In this document: positions 27,376 through 39,596 of the stretch, piece by piece
Layout of the letters: each line of letters begins with the position of its first letter
How positions within the stretch are numbered: position 1 is the first letter of the stretch
Source: Brevibacterium sp. CS2
GTDB lineage: Bacteria; Actinomycetota; Actinomycetes; Actinomycetales; Brevibacteriaceae
Assembly: GCF_005280295.1 (NCBI RefSeq)
Contig: NZ_CP040020.1
Location: 2,790,001 to 2,854,000, forward strand
DNA length: 64,000 bases
Direction of reading: 5' to 3'
Made by a program: the position numbers and the translations under genes
The notes under the pieces: generated by a model
Told to the model about the DNA's origin: nothing
The model's input: only the letters and a program-made list of their open reading frames with translations
The model's database searches: none

Positions 27376-29585
27376 CCGCCGCACCTGCAGCGGCCCCGAC
27401 CGCCCCGCGCACCCCGCCGATCCTCCTGCCCGCACTCATCGTGCTGCTGGCGATGACGCTCGCGGCGGTGAGCATGACCGCGGTGTTCTCCGACACCGTG
27501 TGGCTCGTCCAGGTCCTCGCGATGGTCGCGGTGGTCCTGCTCACCGGCGCCGTGTTCCGCGCCGTCCCCGCGCTGCGCGCCACCGGCATGACGGTGATCG
27601 CGCAGTTCGTCGTCGCCGCGCTCGCCGCCGTCTACCTGTGCGTCCCGGACACGCTCGCCGCCGGCGTGCTGCCGAGCGGCTCCTCGTTCGGCCAGCTGTT
27701 CGCCCAGCTCGCCACCGGCATCGACGACATCTACAGCACCACCGCCCCGACGCAGAGCACCCCGGGCTTCCGGACGATCCTCACCGTCGGCTTCGGACTC
27801 ATCACCATGCTCATCGACGGCCTCGTGTCCGACATCCGGGCGCCCAAGGTCGCCGGCATCCTCCTGCTCCTCGTCTACATCATCCCGGTGCTGCTCGCTC
27901 CGCGGGAGCTGAAGTGGTGGCACTTCGCGGTCATCGCCGCCGCCTTCCTCCTCCTCATGCTCTCGAGCTATGTCGGGTCCGTGCACCTGCGCTCCCCGGC
28001 GACCGCGATCACCGCCGGCGCCCTGGCGCTCGCACTCGGCGTCGGCCTTCCGGTGCTCCTGCCCGACATCGCCGTGCGCCCCGATCAACCGGTCGACGCG
28101 CAGGGCGACCTCACGGTGATCAACCCGTTCCTCGACCTCAAGCAGGACCTCAGCACCGACGACGACTCGATGGCGTTCACGTACACCACCGACGACCCGC
28201 TCGCCCCGCCGATCCGGCTGACCTCGGTGAGCAATTTCGACGGGACCACGTGGATGCCCGCCGAGTTCGACCTCGACCCCTTCGCCGTCGCGGTCGACGG
28301 GATGCCGAGCGCACCCGGCGTGTCCGCCGACACCCGCACCGCCGAGCGACGCACCGACATCAGCATCGTCGACCTCGACCAGCAGCACCTGCCGGCGCCC
28401 TACGCTCCGCAGTCCGTCGACGGCGTCTCCCGGCGCTGGATCTACGACGCACAGACCTTGACGATCGTCGGCAACGGCGAGATCACCGCCGGTGCGCAGT
28501 ACGGTGTCGACTACCTCTCCGTCGAACCCACCGCCGAGGCCCTGCGCGAGGCCCAGCCGGTGTCCGCGACGGAGTTCGAGGATCTGCTCGCGCTGCCGCA
28601 GGACACCCCGCAGATCATCGCCGACACCGCCGACCAGGTCACCGCGGGCTCGGAGAACGAGTGGGAGAAGGCCGTCGCGCTCCAGGAGTACTTCCGCTCC
28701 GACGAGTTCACCTACTCCACCGATGCGCCCGAGGAGGCCTCCGGCGACGTGCTCGCCGACTTCCTCGAGGACAAGCAGGGCTACTGCGTCCAGTTCTCCG
28801 GGGCGATGACCGCGATGGCCCGCTCGCTCGGCATCCCGGCGCGGATCGGCGTCGGATTCACCGGCGGCACCCCGACCGGCGAGGGCGCCTACGAGGTGCG
28901 GATCAACCAGGCCCACGCCTGGCCCGAGCTGTGGTTCGAGGGCACCGGCTGGGTGCGCTTCGAGCCCACCCCGGGTGGACCGGCCGGCACTCCCCCGCCG
29001 TGGACCGAGGCCGGCGGCTCCGACGACACCGAGGAGACCGCCTCGCCGGAACCCACCGAGGAGCCGACGACCGAGGAGCCGGACCCCGGCACCGAGGACG
29101 CCGGTGAGCCGACGGCCGAGGCCACCGAGGACACGACCGGCGGCGACGCCGCATCCTCCGGTCCGTCCTGGCCGCTCATCGCGACCCTCGGTGCGCTCGC
29201 ACTCGTCCTCCTCGCGCTCCCGGCGCTGCTGCGGCTGCTCGCCGCCGGCCGCCGCCTGCGCGAGCCGCTCGACCCCGAGCGGGTGTGGGAGGAGGTCCGG
29301 GCACTCGCCCGTGACCACGGGATGCCGCTGTCGCCGGCGATCACGGTGCACGAGCACCTCGAGCGGCTCGGCGAACTCGTCCCGGGTCCCGAACGCGACG
29401 GTCTGGCGGAGATCGGCCGTGCCGTCGACGAGTCACGGTACGCCGGGGCCGTGCGCACCGAGCTCGACAGCGCCCGAGTGCGCTCGACGCTCGGTACCCT
29501 GCGCGAGGGTCTGCGGAAGCAGGCCGGGACGGCGGCCGGGGTGCGCGCGCGCCTGTGGCCGGCGAGCGTCTTCGGCCTCCGCTGA
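27372..29585 (+). CDS. TgpA-like membrane transglutaminase
   Basis: Membrane protein with a periplasmic transglutaminase-like domain, 737 residues. Six to seven N-terminal membrane segments (about 17-235) precede a DUF3488-like region and the papain-like core with Cys472 in GYCVQFSGAM, His515 in QAHAWPELWF and Glu531 in WVRFEPTPG, where many relatives have Asp. A Thr/Glu/Pro-rich linker (about 540-595) leads to one more membrane helix and a cytoplasmic DUF4129-like tail. The moxR-DUF58-tgpA set is conserved in actinobacteria; its substrate is not known. Confidence 0.93.
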   Translation: MTAAPAAAPTAPRTPPILLPALIVLLAMTLAAVSMTAVFSDTVWLVQVLAMVAVVLLTGAVFRAVPALRATGMTVIAQFVVAALAAVYLCVPDTLAAGVLPSGSSFGQLFAQLATGIDDIYSTTAPTQSTPGFRTILTVGFGLITMLIDGLVSDIRAPKVAGILLLLVYIIPVLLAPRELKWWHFAVIAAAFLLLMLSSYVGSVHLRSPATAITAGALALALGVGLPVLLPDIAVRPDQPVDAQGDLTVINPFLDLKQDLSTDDDSMAFTYTTDDPLAPPIRLTSVSNFDGTTWMPAEFDLDPFAVAVDGMPSAPGVSADTRTAERRTDISIVDLDQQHLPAPYAPQSVDGVSRRWIYDAQTLTIVGNGEITAGAQYGVDYLSVEPTAEALREAQPVSATEFEDLLALPQDTPQIIADTADQVTAGSENEWEKAVALQEYFRSDEFTYSTDAPEEASGDVLADFLEDKQGYCVQFSGAMTAMARSLGIPARIGVGFTGGTPTGEGAYEVRINQAHAWPELWFEGTGWVRFEPTPGGPAGTPPPWTEAGGSDDTEETASPEPTEEPTTEEPDPGTEDAGEPTAEATEDTTGGDAASSGPSWPLIATLGALALVLLALPALLRLLAAGRRLREPLDPERVWEEVRALARDHGMPLSPAITVHEHLERLGELVPGPERDGLAEIGRAVDESRYAGAVRTELDSARVRSTLGTLREGLRKQAGTAAGVRARLWPASVFGLR

Positions 29586-29603
29586 CCCGAGGTCCACGCT
29601 CCC

Positions 29604-29761
29604 GTCGAGCTGTCATTCATGCTCGATCCCTCCGTCGAACTGCCGTTCGTGCTCGATTCCCGGCCCGGATCTCGAGCAGAGGCGACAGCTCGACGGCGTG
29701 AGCGAGCAGAAGCGGCAGGTCGACGGGTCTCGGCGCGCTCGAGCACAGGCGGCAGGTCGAC
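29604..29761. repeat. Cluster of five 23-bp palindromically arranged repeats
   Basis: Two copies on the plus strand (29604-29626 and 29634-29656) face three copies on the minus strand (29672-29694, 29702-29724 and 29739-29761). The shared form is about GTCGACCTGCCG-N5-GCTCGA. The first pair and the inverted pair each have a 30-base period, so copy 1 can pair with copy 4 and copy 2 with copy 3 in one long stem. It occupies the gap between convergent tgpA and the DUF3040 gene and could act as a bidirectional terminator, or be a REP-like element. Confidence 0.8.
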
Positions 29762-29862
29762 GGAGTGGCCAGGCGACCAAGGGCACGACGCGGATCGGCC
29801 CCGGACGGGTGTCCGGGGCCGATCAGTGTCTGCACGGTGCTCGGGTCAGGGGGCGCAGTGGA

Positions 29863-30285
29863 TCATTCGCCGCGGCGGCGCTTGTCCCAGCGGTCCTCGA
29901 GGCGATCCATGAAGCCGCCGTTCGCGCCGCCGGCGGCGCTCTTCGCCCTACCCGGCGCACGGGTGGCGGAATCGGCGGCACCGGTGGGCGCCGCGGACGG
30001 GGCATCGTTCCCGGCGACCGCCCAATAGCCGCCGAGCACCATGATCGCGAAGCCGATCACCCCGCCGATGACGTTGAAGGGGAGCTCGAAGAGATAGATC
30101 GAGGCGACGACCACGGCCGCCCCGGCGATGAGCGCGAGCGCACCGCCGACGAACCGCTTGGCCGAGATCGGCGAGCCGGCTTCGCTGCGCGGCTGCGTGA
30201 TGTTCTGGGCGAAGCGGGGGTCCTCGCTGCGCAGCTGCTTCTCGAGCTGATCGAGCAGCTGTTGTTCATGGTCCGAAAGCGGCAT
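29863..30285 (-). CDS. DUF3040 membrane protein
   Basis: Actinobacterial DUF3040 protein of 140 residues. It begins with the family signature MPLSDHEQQLLDQLEKQL, followed by two close membrane segments (about 45-65 and 70-92) and a Ser/Ala/Gly-rich tail ending in basic DRWDKRRRGE. The function is unknown. In mycobacteria a DUF3040 gene also lies close to the dcw cluster and dinB. ATG at 30285. Confidence 0.9.
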   Translation of the reverse strand: MPLSDHEQQLLDQLEKQLRSEDPRFAQNITQPRSEAGSPISAKRFVGGALALIAGAAVVVASIYLFELPFNVIGGVIGFAIMVLGGYWAVAGNDAPSAAPTGAADSATRAPGRAKSAAGGANGGFMDRLEDRWDKRRRGE

Positions 30286-30393
30286 GCCGGCCCCCTAGTG
30301 CACACGCGGAAAACTGAGTATCCCCATCATAGTCCGCCGACGCCGAGTTGGACATCCGGCCGCAGCCATTGGTCCGAATCTCTGACGAACCAC

Positions 30394-31635
30394 TCAGCCT
30401 CCCCGGTCGCGCTTCCTCCGCATCAAGGATGCTTGGCTGATCGCCGCGCTCCCGAACCGCTGTCGCACGGCGTCGAGGGCGAGTTCGGCCTCGCGCGGGG
30501 AGTGCTCGGGCTCGTCGAGCGTGGACTGGCGCCCGGCGGCGGAGATGTCGACGAGGTCGGCGGCCCGCAGCCCGAGCAGCCGCACCGGCTGCGCGTGCGC
30601 CTCGCGGAGCCGGTGGAGGGCCGGCAGCAGCGCCTCGTGAAGCTCGGCGGCGACGTCGGACGGGGCGGCGAGCGTGACCGAGCGGGAGAAGGTGGTGAAG
30701 TCCGCCAGCCGGTACTTGAGCCCGACGACCGCCGCCGCCTTGCCCTCGCCGCGCAGGCGGGAGGCCACGGTGTCGGCGAGCCGGAGCAGCTCGAGCTCGA
30801 GCACAGCGGGGTCCGCGACGTCGTGCGGGAAGGTGTGCTCGCCGCTGATCGTGTGGTCCCGCGCGGAGCTGTGGACCGTGCGCCCGTCGCGGCCGTGGGC
30901 GTAGCCGTGGAGCGTGATCCCCGCGGAGCCGAGGATGCGCTGCAGCCAGGCGGGGTCGGCATCGGCGAGCTGGGCGATCTGCCGGATGCCGTAGCGGGCG
31001 AGCACCGACTGCGTGCGGGCACCCACCCCGGGCAGCGCCTCGACCGGCATCGGGCGGAGGAAGTCGGCGACCTCGGCGACGGGGACGACGAGCAGACCGT
31101 CGGGCTTGGCCCGGGCCGAGGCGAGCTTCGCCACCACCATGCTGTCGGCCGCACCGATCGACGCGGCCAGTCCGGTGCGCTCCCGGATCGCTGCCCGCAG
31201 GTCCGCGGCGATGCGCGCGGGGCGGCCGAGCCGGCGCAGCGCGGAGCTCACATCGAGGTAGCCCTCGTCGACGCTGACCTGCGCGTAGTCCTCGGTGACC
31301 GTGGACACGACCTCGAACACCTGGCGGGAGAACGCGCCGTAGCGGCCCTTGGAGGGCGGGATCACCGTGGCGTGCGGGCACAGAGCGACCGCCCGGGACA
31401 TCGGCATCGCCGCGTGGACGCCGTACTCGCGGGCCTCGTAGCTCGCCGACACCACGACCCCGCGGCCGCTGCGACCGCCGACGATGACTGCGGTGCCGAT
31501 GAGCTCGGGGCGCTCGAGGAGCTCGACGGACACGAAGAAGGCGTCCATGTCGAGGTGGAGGATCGTGCACCCGGTGTCGTCGGTGCCGAGGGCGGCGAGG
31601 TCCCCGCCGGAGCGCGACAGCTGCTTTCGACTCAT
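30394..31635 (-). CDS. dinB: DNA polymerase IV (Y family)
   Basis: Translesion DNA polymerase of 413 residues. The catalytic motifs are LHLDMDAFFVSVE (first Asp at 29) and SVDEGYLDVS (near 125), followed by the helix-hairpin-helix LPGVGARTQSVLARYGI and the little-finger domain. The usual SVG-N-LLAK motif reads SIGAADSMVVAKLAS here. ATG at 31635 gives the family N-terminus. It lies next to DUF3040 on the same strand. No clear LexA box is seen in front of this gene, whose upstream gap to the divergent lipoprotein is only 28 bases. Confidence 0.93.
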   Translation of the reverse strand: MSRKQLSRSGGDLAALGTDDTGCTILHLDMDAFFVSVELLERPELIGTAVIVGGRSGRGVVVSASYEAREYGVHAAMPMSRAVALCPHATVIPPSKGRYGAFSRQVFEVVSTVTEDYAQVSVDEGYLDVSSALRRLGRPARIAADLRAAIRERTGLAASIGAADSMVVAKLASARAKPDGLLVVPVAEVADFLRPMPVEALPGVGARTQSVLARYGIRQIAQLADADPAWLQRILGSAGITLHGYAHGRDGRTVHSSARDHTISGEHTFPHDVADPAVLELELLRLADTVASRLRGEGKAAAVVGLKYRLADFTTFSRSVTLAAPSDVAAELHEALLPALHRLREAHAQPVRLLGLRAADLVDISAAGRQSTLDEPEHSPREAELALDAVRQRFGSAAISQASLMRRKRDRGG

Positions 31636-31663
31636 CTCACCCCTGCCCGGTAAACTCGAGAGC

Positions 31664-32236
31664 ATGATACATCGCATCGCGCTCATGGGCGCCGGACTCG
31701 CGACCGCTGCGGCGCTGACCGCCTGCACCGCTCCGGACCCCGTCACGGAGGAGTCCTCTCCCGCGGCGGCCGAGTCCGCCGAGCCGACCGAGGAGGAGCG
31801 GACCCCCGGTGTGATGACCACCCAGGGTGCCCTGCTGCCCGATTTCCCGGCCGCGATCGAGCAGCTCCCCGACAGCGAGATCATCTCCTCCTCGCTCGGC
31901 ACCGTCGACGCCGGGGAGGCCGGACAGTCCGCAGATGCATCCGCCCCGGCCGAGGGCGAGGAGGCCCCCGAGGGCGAGGAGGCGCCGGCCGAGCAGGTCA
32001 ACGCGGCGCTCGTCATGCGCACCGACATGTCCGAGGAGGACATCCTGTCCTTCTACACCGAGTCCCTCGAGGGCCACGGCTTCGCCGCGGTCGGCGAGGC
32101 CGGGTCGAAGGACGGCGTGACCACGCAGGCGTTCCACGCCGAGGGCGACGCGCAGACCGTGTCCGTCTCGATCGGCCCCGACCCCGACGACGAGGCGAAG
32201 CGCCTCGTGACCGTCGGCGGCGTGGTCGCTCCGTGA
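31664..32236 (+). CDS. Putative lipoprotein
   Basis: A 190-residue exported lipoprotein of unknown function. The signal peptide MIHRIALMGAGLATAAALTAC ends in the lipobox LTAC, so Cys21 is probably lipidated after LspA cleavage. Two acidic repeats (PAEGEEAPEGEEAPAEQ) lie mid-protein, followed by a folded region with MSEEDILSFYTESLEGHGF, which resembles small solute-shielding or DUF-type domains seen in actinobacterial lipoproteins. Its stop overlaps the next start by four bases (GTGA), coupling it to the prenyl synthase. Confidence 0.8.
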   Translation: MIHRIALMGAGLATAAALTACTAPDPVTEESSPAAAESAEPTEEERTPGVMTTQGALLPDFPAAIEQLPDSEIISSSLGTVDAGEAGQSADASAPAEGEEAPEGEEAPAEQVNAALVMRTDMSEEDILSFYTESLEGHGFAAVGEAGSKDGVTTQAFHAEGDAQTVSVSIGPDPDDEAKRLVTVGGVVAP

Positions 32237-33312
32237 GCCGGCTCACCCCACCGGCCGCCGTCATCGAGCGGGTCGACACCGCGCTCGCCGAGTCACTGAG
32301 CGCCGCAGCGGACTCCTTCGCCGCGATCTCACCGAGCGCCGCGGAGCTCATCGACCCGATCCGCGAGTTCACCGCGAAGGGCAAGCGGATCCGCGCGCTC
32401 ATCACCTGGTGGGGCTTCGAGCTCGGCGGCGGCGACGCGGCTGCGGAGCCCGGCATCGCCCGGGTCGCCGCGTCCGTCGAGCTGCTCCATGCCGCAGCCC
32501 TCATCCACGACGACATCATCGACGACTCCGACACCCGCCGCGGGCGTCCGGCCGTCCATGCCGCGCACCGCACCGCGCACGCCGAGCGCGGCTGGGCCGG
32601 TGACGCCGCCCTCTACGGCACCGGCGCCGGGATCATCGCCGGCGACCTGTGCCTGTCGCTGAGCGAGGAGATCTACAGCTCCGCCGGGCTCTCCCGGCTC
32701 GCGGAGCCCGAGGCCGTCCGCCGGCACGACGACTTCCGCCGCGAGGTCATGGTCGGCCAGTTCCTCGACATCCGGCTCCAGGCCGCACCGGTGGAGCCCG
32801 CGGACCTCATCGATCGCGCCCGCGAGGTGCTCACCTACAAGTCCGCGAAGTACTCCGTCGAGCACCCGCTCCTGCTCGGTGCCGCGCTCGGCGGCGCGGA
32901 CGAGGACCAGCTCGCCGCGCTCGCAGAGTTCGGGCTGCCGCTCGGGCGCGCCTTCCAGCTCCGCGACGACGAGCTCGGCGTGTTCGGGGACCCGCAGGTC
33001 ACCGGCAAACCCGCCGGGGACGACCTGCGCCAGGGCAAGAAGACCGTGCTCGTCGGCTCCGCCCTCACCCGCCTCGATCCGGACACCGCCGCCTGGTTCG
33101 CCGAGCGCCTCGGCGCCGCGGACCTCACCGACGCGGAGATCGGCCGGATGGAGGAGCTGCTGATCTCGACCGGCGCGCTCGCCGCGTTCGAGGAGCAGAT
33201 CGATGCGGAGACCACCCGCTCGGAGTCCGCGCTCGCCGAGCTCCCGCTCGCCGCGACGGACCGCGCGCTGCTCGAGGCGTACATCCTCCGGCTCACCCGC
33301 CGCGCCGCCTGA
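32233..33312 (+). CDS. idsA: Polyprenyl diphosphate synthase (IdsA type)
   Basis: Trans-isoprenyl diphosphate synthase, probably making geranylgeranyl or farnesyl diphosphate for menaquinone, carotenoid or carrier lipid pathways. The 359 residues contain the first aspartate-rich motif DDIID (93-97) in ALIHDDIIDDSDTRRG, the KGKRIRALI motif at 49-57, and a second motif RDDELGVFGD where DDxxD would usually be, here ending in Gly. Chain length cannot be read with certainty. GTG at 32233. In M. tuberculosis an idsA2 gene also lies beside the Rv2175c-pknL locus. Confidence 0.93.
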   Translation: MSRLTPPAAVIERVDTALAESLSAAADSFAAISPSAAELIDPIREFTAKGKRIRALITWWGFELGGGDAAAEPGIARVAASVELLHAAALIHDDIIDDSDTRRGRPAVHAAHRTAHAERGWAGDAALYGTGAGIIAGDLCLSLSEEIYSSAGLSRLAEPEAVRRHDDFRREVMVGQFLDIRLQAAPVEPADLIDRAREVLTYKSAKYSVEHPLLLGAALGGADEDQLAALAEFGLPLGRAFQLRDDELGVFGDPQVTGKPAGDDLRQGKKTVLVGSALTRLDPDTAAWFAERLGAADLTDAEIGRMEELLISTGALAAFEEQIDAETTRSESALAELPLAATDRALLEAYILRLTRRAA

Positions 33313-33414
33313 CGCCGGCTCCGCGACGCCGATCGCGACGGCTCGGTGAGCGCGGCGCAGCTCAGCAGTCCGGGGGTCGAGTCAGCCGGGTGGATCAGCT
33401 GGCCGGGAGCCGGA

Positions 33415-33768
33415 TCAGAAGGCCAGGGCCTGGGCGCGGCGGCGCACCTCGCCCTTGTTGTTCGCCCGGAGCAGGTCGATCGGCCGCCCGGGCAGCGTGT
33501 CGTCGGGGTTGAAGAGCCAGGCGATCGCCGCCTCGGCGTCGTAGCCTGCATCCTCGAGGAGGATGAGGGTGCCCTTGAGCGCCGGGACGGGTGCCTCGCC
33601 GTCGATGAAGAGGGTCGGCACCCGGAACACCATCGGGTCTCCGTGCTTGAATCCGGCGATCGCCCGGTCCTCGACCCAGCGCCGCACCTTCGAGATGCCG
33701 ACGCCGGTGTCCTCGGCGATATCGGGCAGGGTCGTCCATTCCTCTACGAGGGTCTCTGCTGAGCTCAC
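33415..33768 (-). CDS. Rv2175c-like winged-helix DNA-binding protein
   Basis: Homologue of mycobacterial Rv2175c, a small DNA-binding protein that is a known substrate of the kinase PknL. The GTG at 33768 gives 117 residues; an ATG at 33810 would add 14. The N-terminal winged-helix part is WTTLPDIAEDTGVGISKVRRWVEDRAIAGFKHG, and the C-terminal Rv2175c domain contains LKGTLILLEDAGYDAEAAIAWLF and ends RPIDLLRANNKGEVRRRAQALAF. It is divergent from the LysM/kinase pair, so the regulator-kinase neighbourhood is preserved. DNA targets are unknown. Confidence 0.9.
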   Translation of the reverse strand: MSSAETLVEEWTTLPDIAEDTGVGISKVRRWVEDRAIAGFKHGDPMVFRVPTLFIDGEAPVPALKGTLILLEDAGYDAEAAIAWLFNPDDTLPGRPIDLLRANNKGEVRRRAQALAF

Positions 33769-33892
33769 CCGTCCAGGGTACTGCCCGACACGCCGGGCGC
33801 GCACGCTCACCCGATTCTGCGCCGTCTCCTCGCTAGGCTGGTCATGACTCCATCCGCAGCTTGTCTTCCCCCTATGAACTGCAGGTCATCGC

Positions 33893-35055
33893 ATGAGCAC
33901 TCCAGCGACGCGTCCCGCCTCACCGCGGGCCCGACGGGCGTACAGCACTGCCGCCGCGTCCGCGCCCCTCATGGTCGCCGCCCTGCTCGCGGGCACCGCC
34001 CCCGCTCAGGCCGCGCACCCCGATGCCCCCGGCTCCCCGCTGCAGCCGGATTCCCGTCCTGCCCCGGCTCCCGGTCCCACTGCACCGCTCGAGGCGGCCG
34101 CGGCACCCGTCACCGAGGCTCCCCAGCTTCCCTTCGTCGTCGACGGACCCGGCTTCACCTCGGGCACCACGACCGCCGCGGTCCCGGTGTCCCACGGCGG
34201 GCGCACCTACCAGGTGCGGACCGGGGACACGGTGATCTCCATCGCCGCGAAGCACGGGGTGTCCGCCCCCGCCCTGCTCGAGCTCAACCGCCTGCGCGGG
34301 AAGGCGGGCGTCCGCCCCGGCCAGGTCCTCTCCCTGCCCGAGCAGGCCTCGGTCCCGGCGCCGGCCGGGCACCGTGTGCGCCCCGGTGATACGCTCGCCG
34401 CGATCGCGCACCGGCACGGCACCACCGTCCCGGCGCTCCAGCGGGCGAACGCGATGGGCACCTCGACGGTCCTGCGCACCGGGGAGCTCCTCGCGCTCTC
34501 CGGCACCGGCGCATCGAGCCAGCGGCCCTCGCCGCCCGCCGTCATCGACCTCCCCCATCTGCCGCGCGCCTTCGAGGGCCGCGCCTACCCCGCCGCGGTC
34601 CACACCGCCGCTCGGATCAACAAACAGACCCTCGCCGCCCGCCCGGCCCCGCACCGGACGGAGATCACCGCGCTCGTCGCCTCGATCGCCCGGCAGCTCG
34701 GCGTCGACCCGAGCCTCGCGCTCGCCGTCGCCCAGCAGGAGTCCGGGTTCAATCAGCGCGTCGTGTCCCCGGCGAACGCGATCGGCGTCATGCAGGTCTC
34801 GCCGGCCGCCGGGGCCTGGGCGGGACAGCTCGCCGGCCGCGATCTCGACATCCTCGACGCCGCGGACAACATCACCGCCGGCACGGCGATCCTGCGCTGG
34901 CTCACCCGCACCGCGGACTCCGAGTCGCAGGCACTCGCGGGCTACTACCAGGGGCTGAGCTCGGTGCAGGAGAACGGACCCTACGCGGACACCCGGCGCT
35001 ACGTGCGCGCAGTGCAGGTCCAGAAGGACCGATTCAGGACACAGGAGCAGAAATC

Positions 35056-35059
<4 letters not shown>
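33893..35059 (+). CDS. Secreted LysM lytic transglycosylase
   Basis: Exported peptidoglycan enzyme of 388 residues. A long signal peptide (about 1-40, ending AQA) is followed by a Pro/Ala-rich stretch, LysM1 (about 105-149, YQVRTGDTVISIAAKHGVS), LysM2 (about 160-203, HRVRPGDTLAAIAHRHGTT) and an SLT domain with catalytic Glu283 in QQESGFNQRVVSPANAIGVMQ. It should bind and cleave glycan strands outside the membrane. Its stop overlaps the kinase gene by four bases (ATGA), so the two are cotranslated. That coupling links a wall hydrolase to a PASTA kinase that senses wall fragments. Confidence 0.93.
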
Positions 35060-36990
<1,931 letters not shown>

Positions 36991-36997
36991 CTCCGGG

Positions 36998-38035
<1,038 letters not shown>

Positions 38036-38129
38036 CGGGGCCCTCCCGGGGTGTGTGCGGATGCCGTGGGTGCGGGGCGTCGCGGTCGCGGGGGTTCCCC
38101 GCCGGTGCGGTGCTCCGGTCCCGGCCTCG

Positions 38130-39536
38130 TCAGTGCTGGGTCTTCTGGCGGTCGGTGAGGTACTCCGCGACCTGGAAGGCCATCTCGAGGGACTGGTCGT
38201 GGTTGAGGCGCGGGTCGACGAGCGTCTCGTAGCGCCGCCGCAGGCCTTCCTCGTCGATCTCGGAGGCCCCGCCGAGCACCTCGGTGACGTCGTCGCCGGT
38301 GAGCTCGATGTGGAGGCCGCCGGGGATCGTGCCGGCGTCGTAGTGGGCGTCGAAGAAGCCGGCGACCTCGCCCATGACGTCCTCGAAGCGACGGGTCTTG
38401 TAGCCGGTGTTCGAGGTGATGGTGTTGCCGTGCATGGGATCGCACACCCAGGTGACCTGGGGCAGGCGATCGCCGATATCCCCGAGGAGCTTCGGGAGGC
38501 GCTCGCGGATGACCTCGGCGCCCATCCGGGTGATGAAGGTCAGGCGGCCGGGCTCGCCCTCGGGGTCGAGCTTGTAGGCCAGCGCGAGCGCGTCGTCCGC
38601 GGTGGCGGTGGGTCCGAGCTTGACGCCGATCGGGTTCTTCACCCGCGACAGGAAGTCGACGTGGGCGGAGTCGAGCTGTCGGGTCCGCTCGCCGATCCAC
38701 AGGAAGTGGCCCGACACGTCGTAGGGGTCGCCGGTGCGGGAGTCGATCCGGGTGAGAGCGCGCTCGTACTCGAGCAGGAGCGCCTCGTGGGCGGAGAAGA
38801 ACTGGACGGAGCCGATCGCGTCGAAATCGGCTCCGCACGCGTCCATGAACTTGAGCGCGCGATCGATCTCGCGGGCGAGCTGCTCGTAGCGGTGGTAGTT
38901 CGGGTTCGAGCCGAGGAAGCCGCGGTTCCACTCGTGGACGAGGCGCAGGTCCGCGAAGCCGCCGGTGGTGAAGGCGCGGATGAGATTGAGCGTCGACGAG
39001 GACACGTGGTAGGCGTCGAGCAGCCGGTTCGGGTCGTGACGGCGCGCCTCGGGGGTGAACTCGTGGTCGTTGACGATGTCGCCGCGGTAGGACGGCAGCG
39101 TCACACCGTCGCGGGTCTCCATGTCCGAGGACCGCGGTTTGGCGAACTGCCCGGCCATCCGGCCGATCTTGACGACCGGCAGGGATCCGCCGTAGGTGAG
39201 GACGACGGCCATCTGGAGCACCGTCTGCACACGGCGCCGGATGGCGTCGGCGGAGGCGCTGGCGAAGGACTCCGCGCAGTCTCCCCCGGCGAGCACGAAG
39301 GCCTCACCGCGGGACGCCTGCGCGATGTGGTCGCGCAGCCGGTCGGCCTCGCCGGCGAAGATCAGGGGCGGCACCTCGCGCAGGCGGTCGAGGACCCCTG
39401 CGAGCTCCTCGGCGTCCTGATACGTCGGCTGCTGCAGCGGCTCGAGAGAACGCCAGGCGTCGAGACCGGCGATGGTCTCCTCGCTGGCCTCGGCCTGTCC
39501 GGCGGCTTCGTACAGTCGGCTGGTATTCAAGCTCAC
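38130..39536 (-). CDS. aroG: Class II DAHP synthase
   Basis: 3-deoxy-D-arabino-heptulosonate 7-phosphate synthase of the plant-like class II, the entry step of the shikimate pathway. The 468 residues show FVLAGGDCAESFA, KPRSSDMETRDGVTLPSYRGDIVN, RLVHEWNRGFLGSNPNY and WVCDPMHGNTI, all typical metal and substrate motifs. GTG at 39536. In mycobacteria aroG lies next to pknL; here ltaE is between them. Feedback control by aromatic amino acids is expected from the family but not visible in DNA. Confidence 0.95.
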   Translation of the reverse strand: MSLNTSRLYEAAGQAEASEETIAGLDAWRSLEPLQQPTYQDAEELAGVLDRLREVPPLIFAGEADRLRDHIAQASRGEAFVLAGGDCAESFASASADAIRRRVQTVLQMAVVLTYGGSLPVVKIGRMAGQFAKPRSSDMETRDGVTLPSYRGDIVNDHEFTPEARRHDPNRLLDAYHVSSSTLNLIRAFTTGGFADLRLVHEWNRGFLGSNPNYHRYEQLAREIDRALKFMDACGADFDAIGSVQFFSAHEALLLEYERALTRIDSRTGDPYDVSGHFLWIGERTRQLDSAHVDFLSRVKNPIGVKLGPTATADDALALAYKLDPEGEPGRLTFITRMGAEVIRERLPKLLGDIGDRLPQVTWVCDPMHGNTITSNTGYKTRRFEDVMGEVAGFFDAHYDAGTIPGGLHIELTGDDVTEVLGGASEIDEEGLRRRYETLVDPRLNHDQSLEMAFQVAEYLTDRQKTQH

Positions 39537-39596
39537 GGATGTCTCACCTGGTTCGATCGTTGTGATGGGGCGGGCGGGTGCGGGACGTACGGCGGC

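Noticed and set aside
29604-29761. Possible short CRISPR array
   Set aside because: Units occur in both orientations, spacers are only 7-15 bases, and no cas genes are present.
33313-33414. Terminator between idsA and the Rv2175c-like gene
   Set aside because: No stem of useful length was found in the convergent gap.
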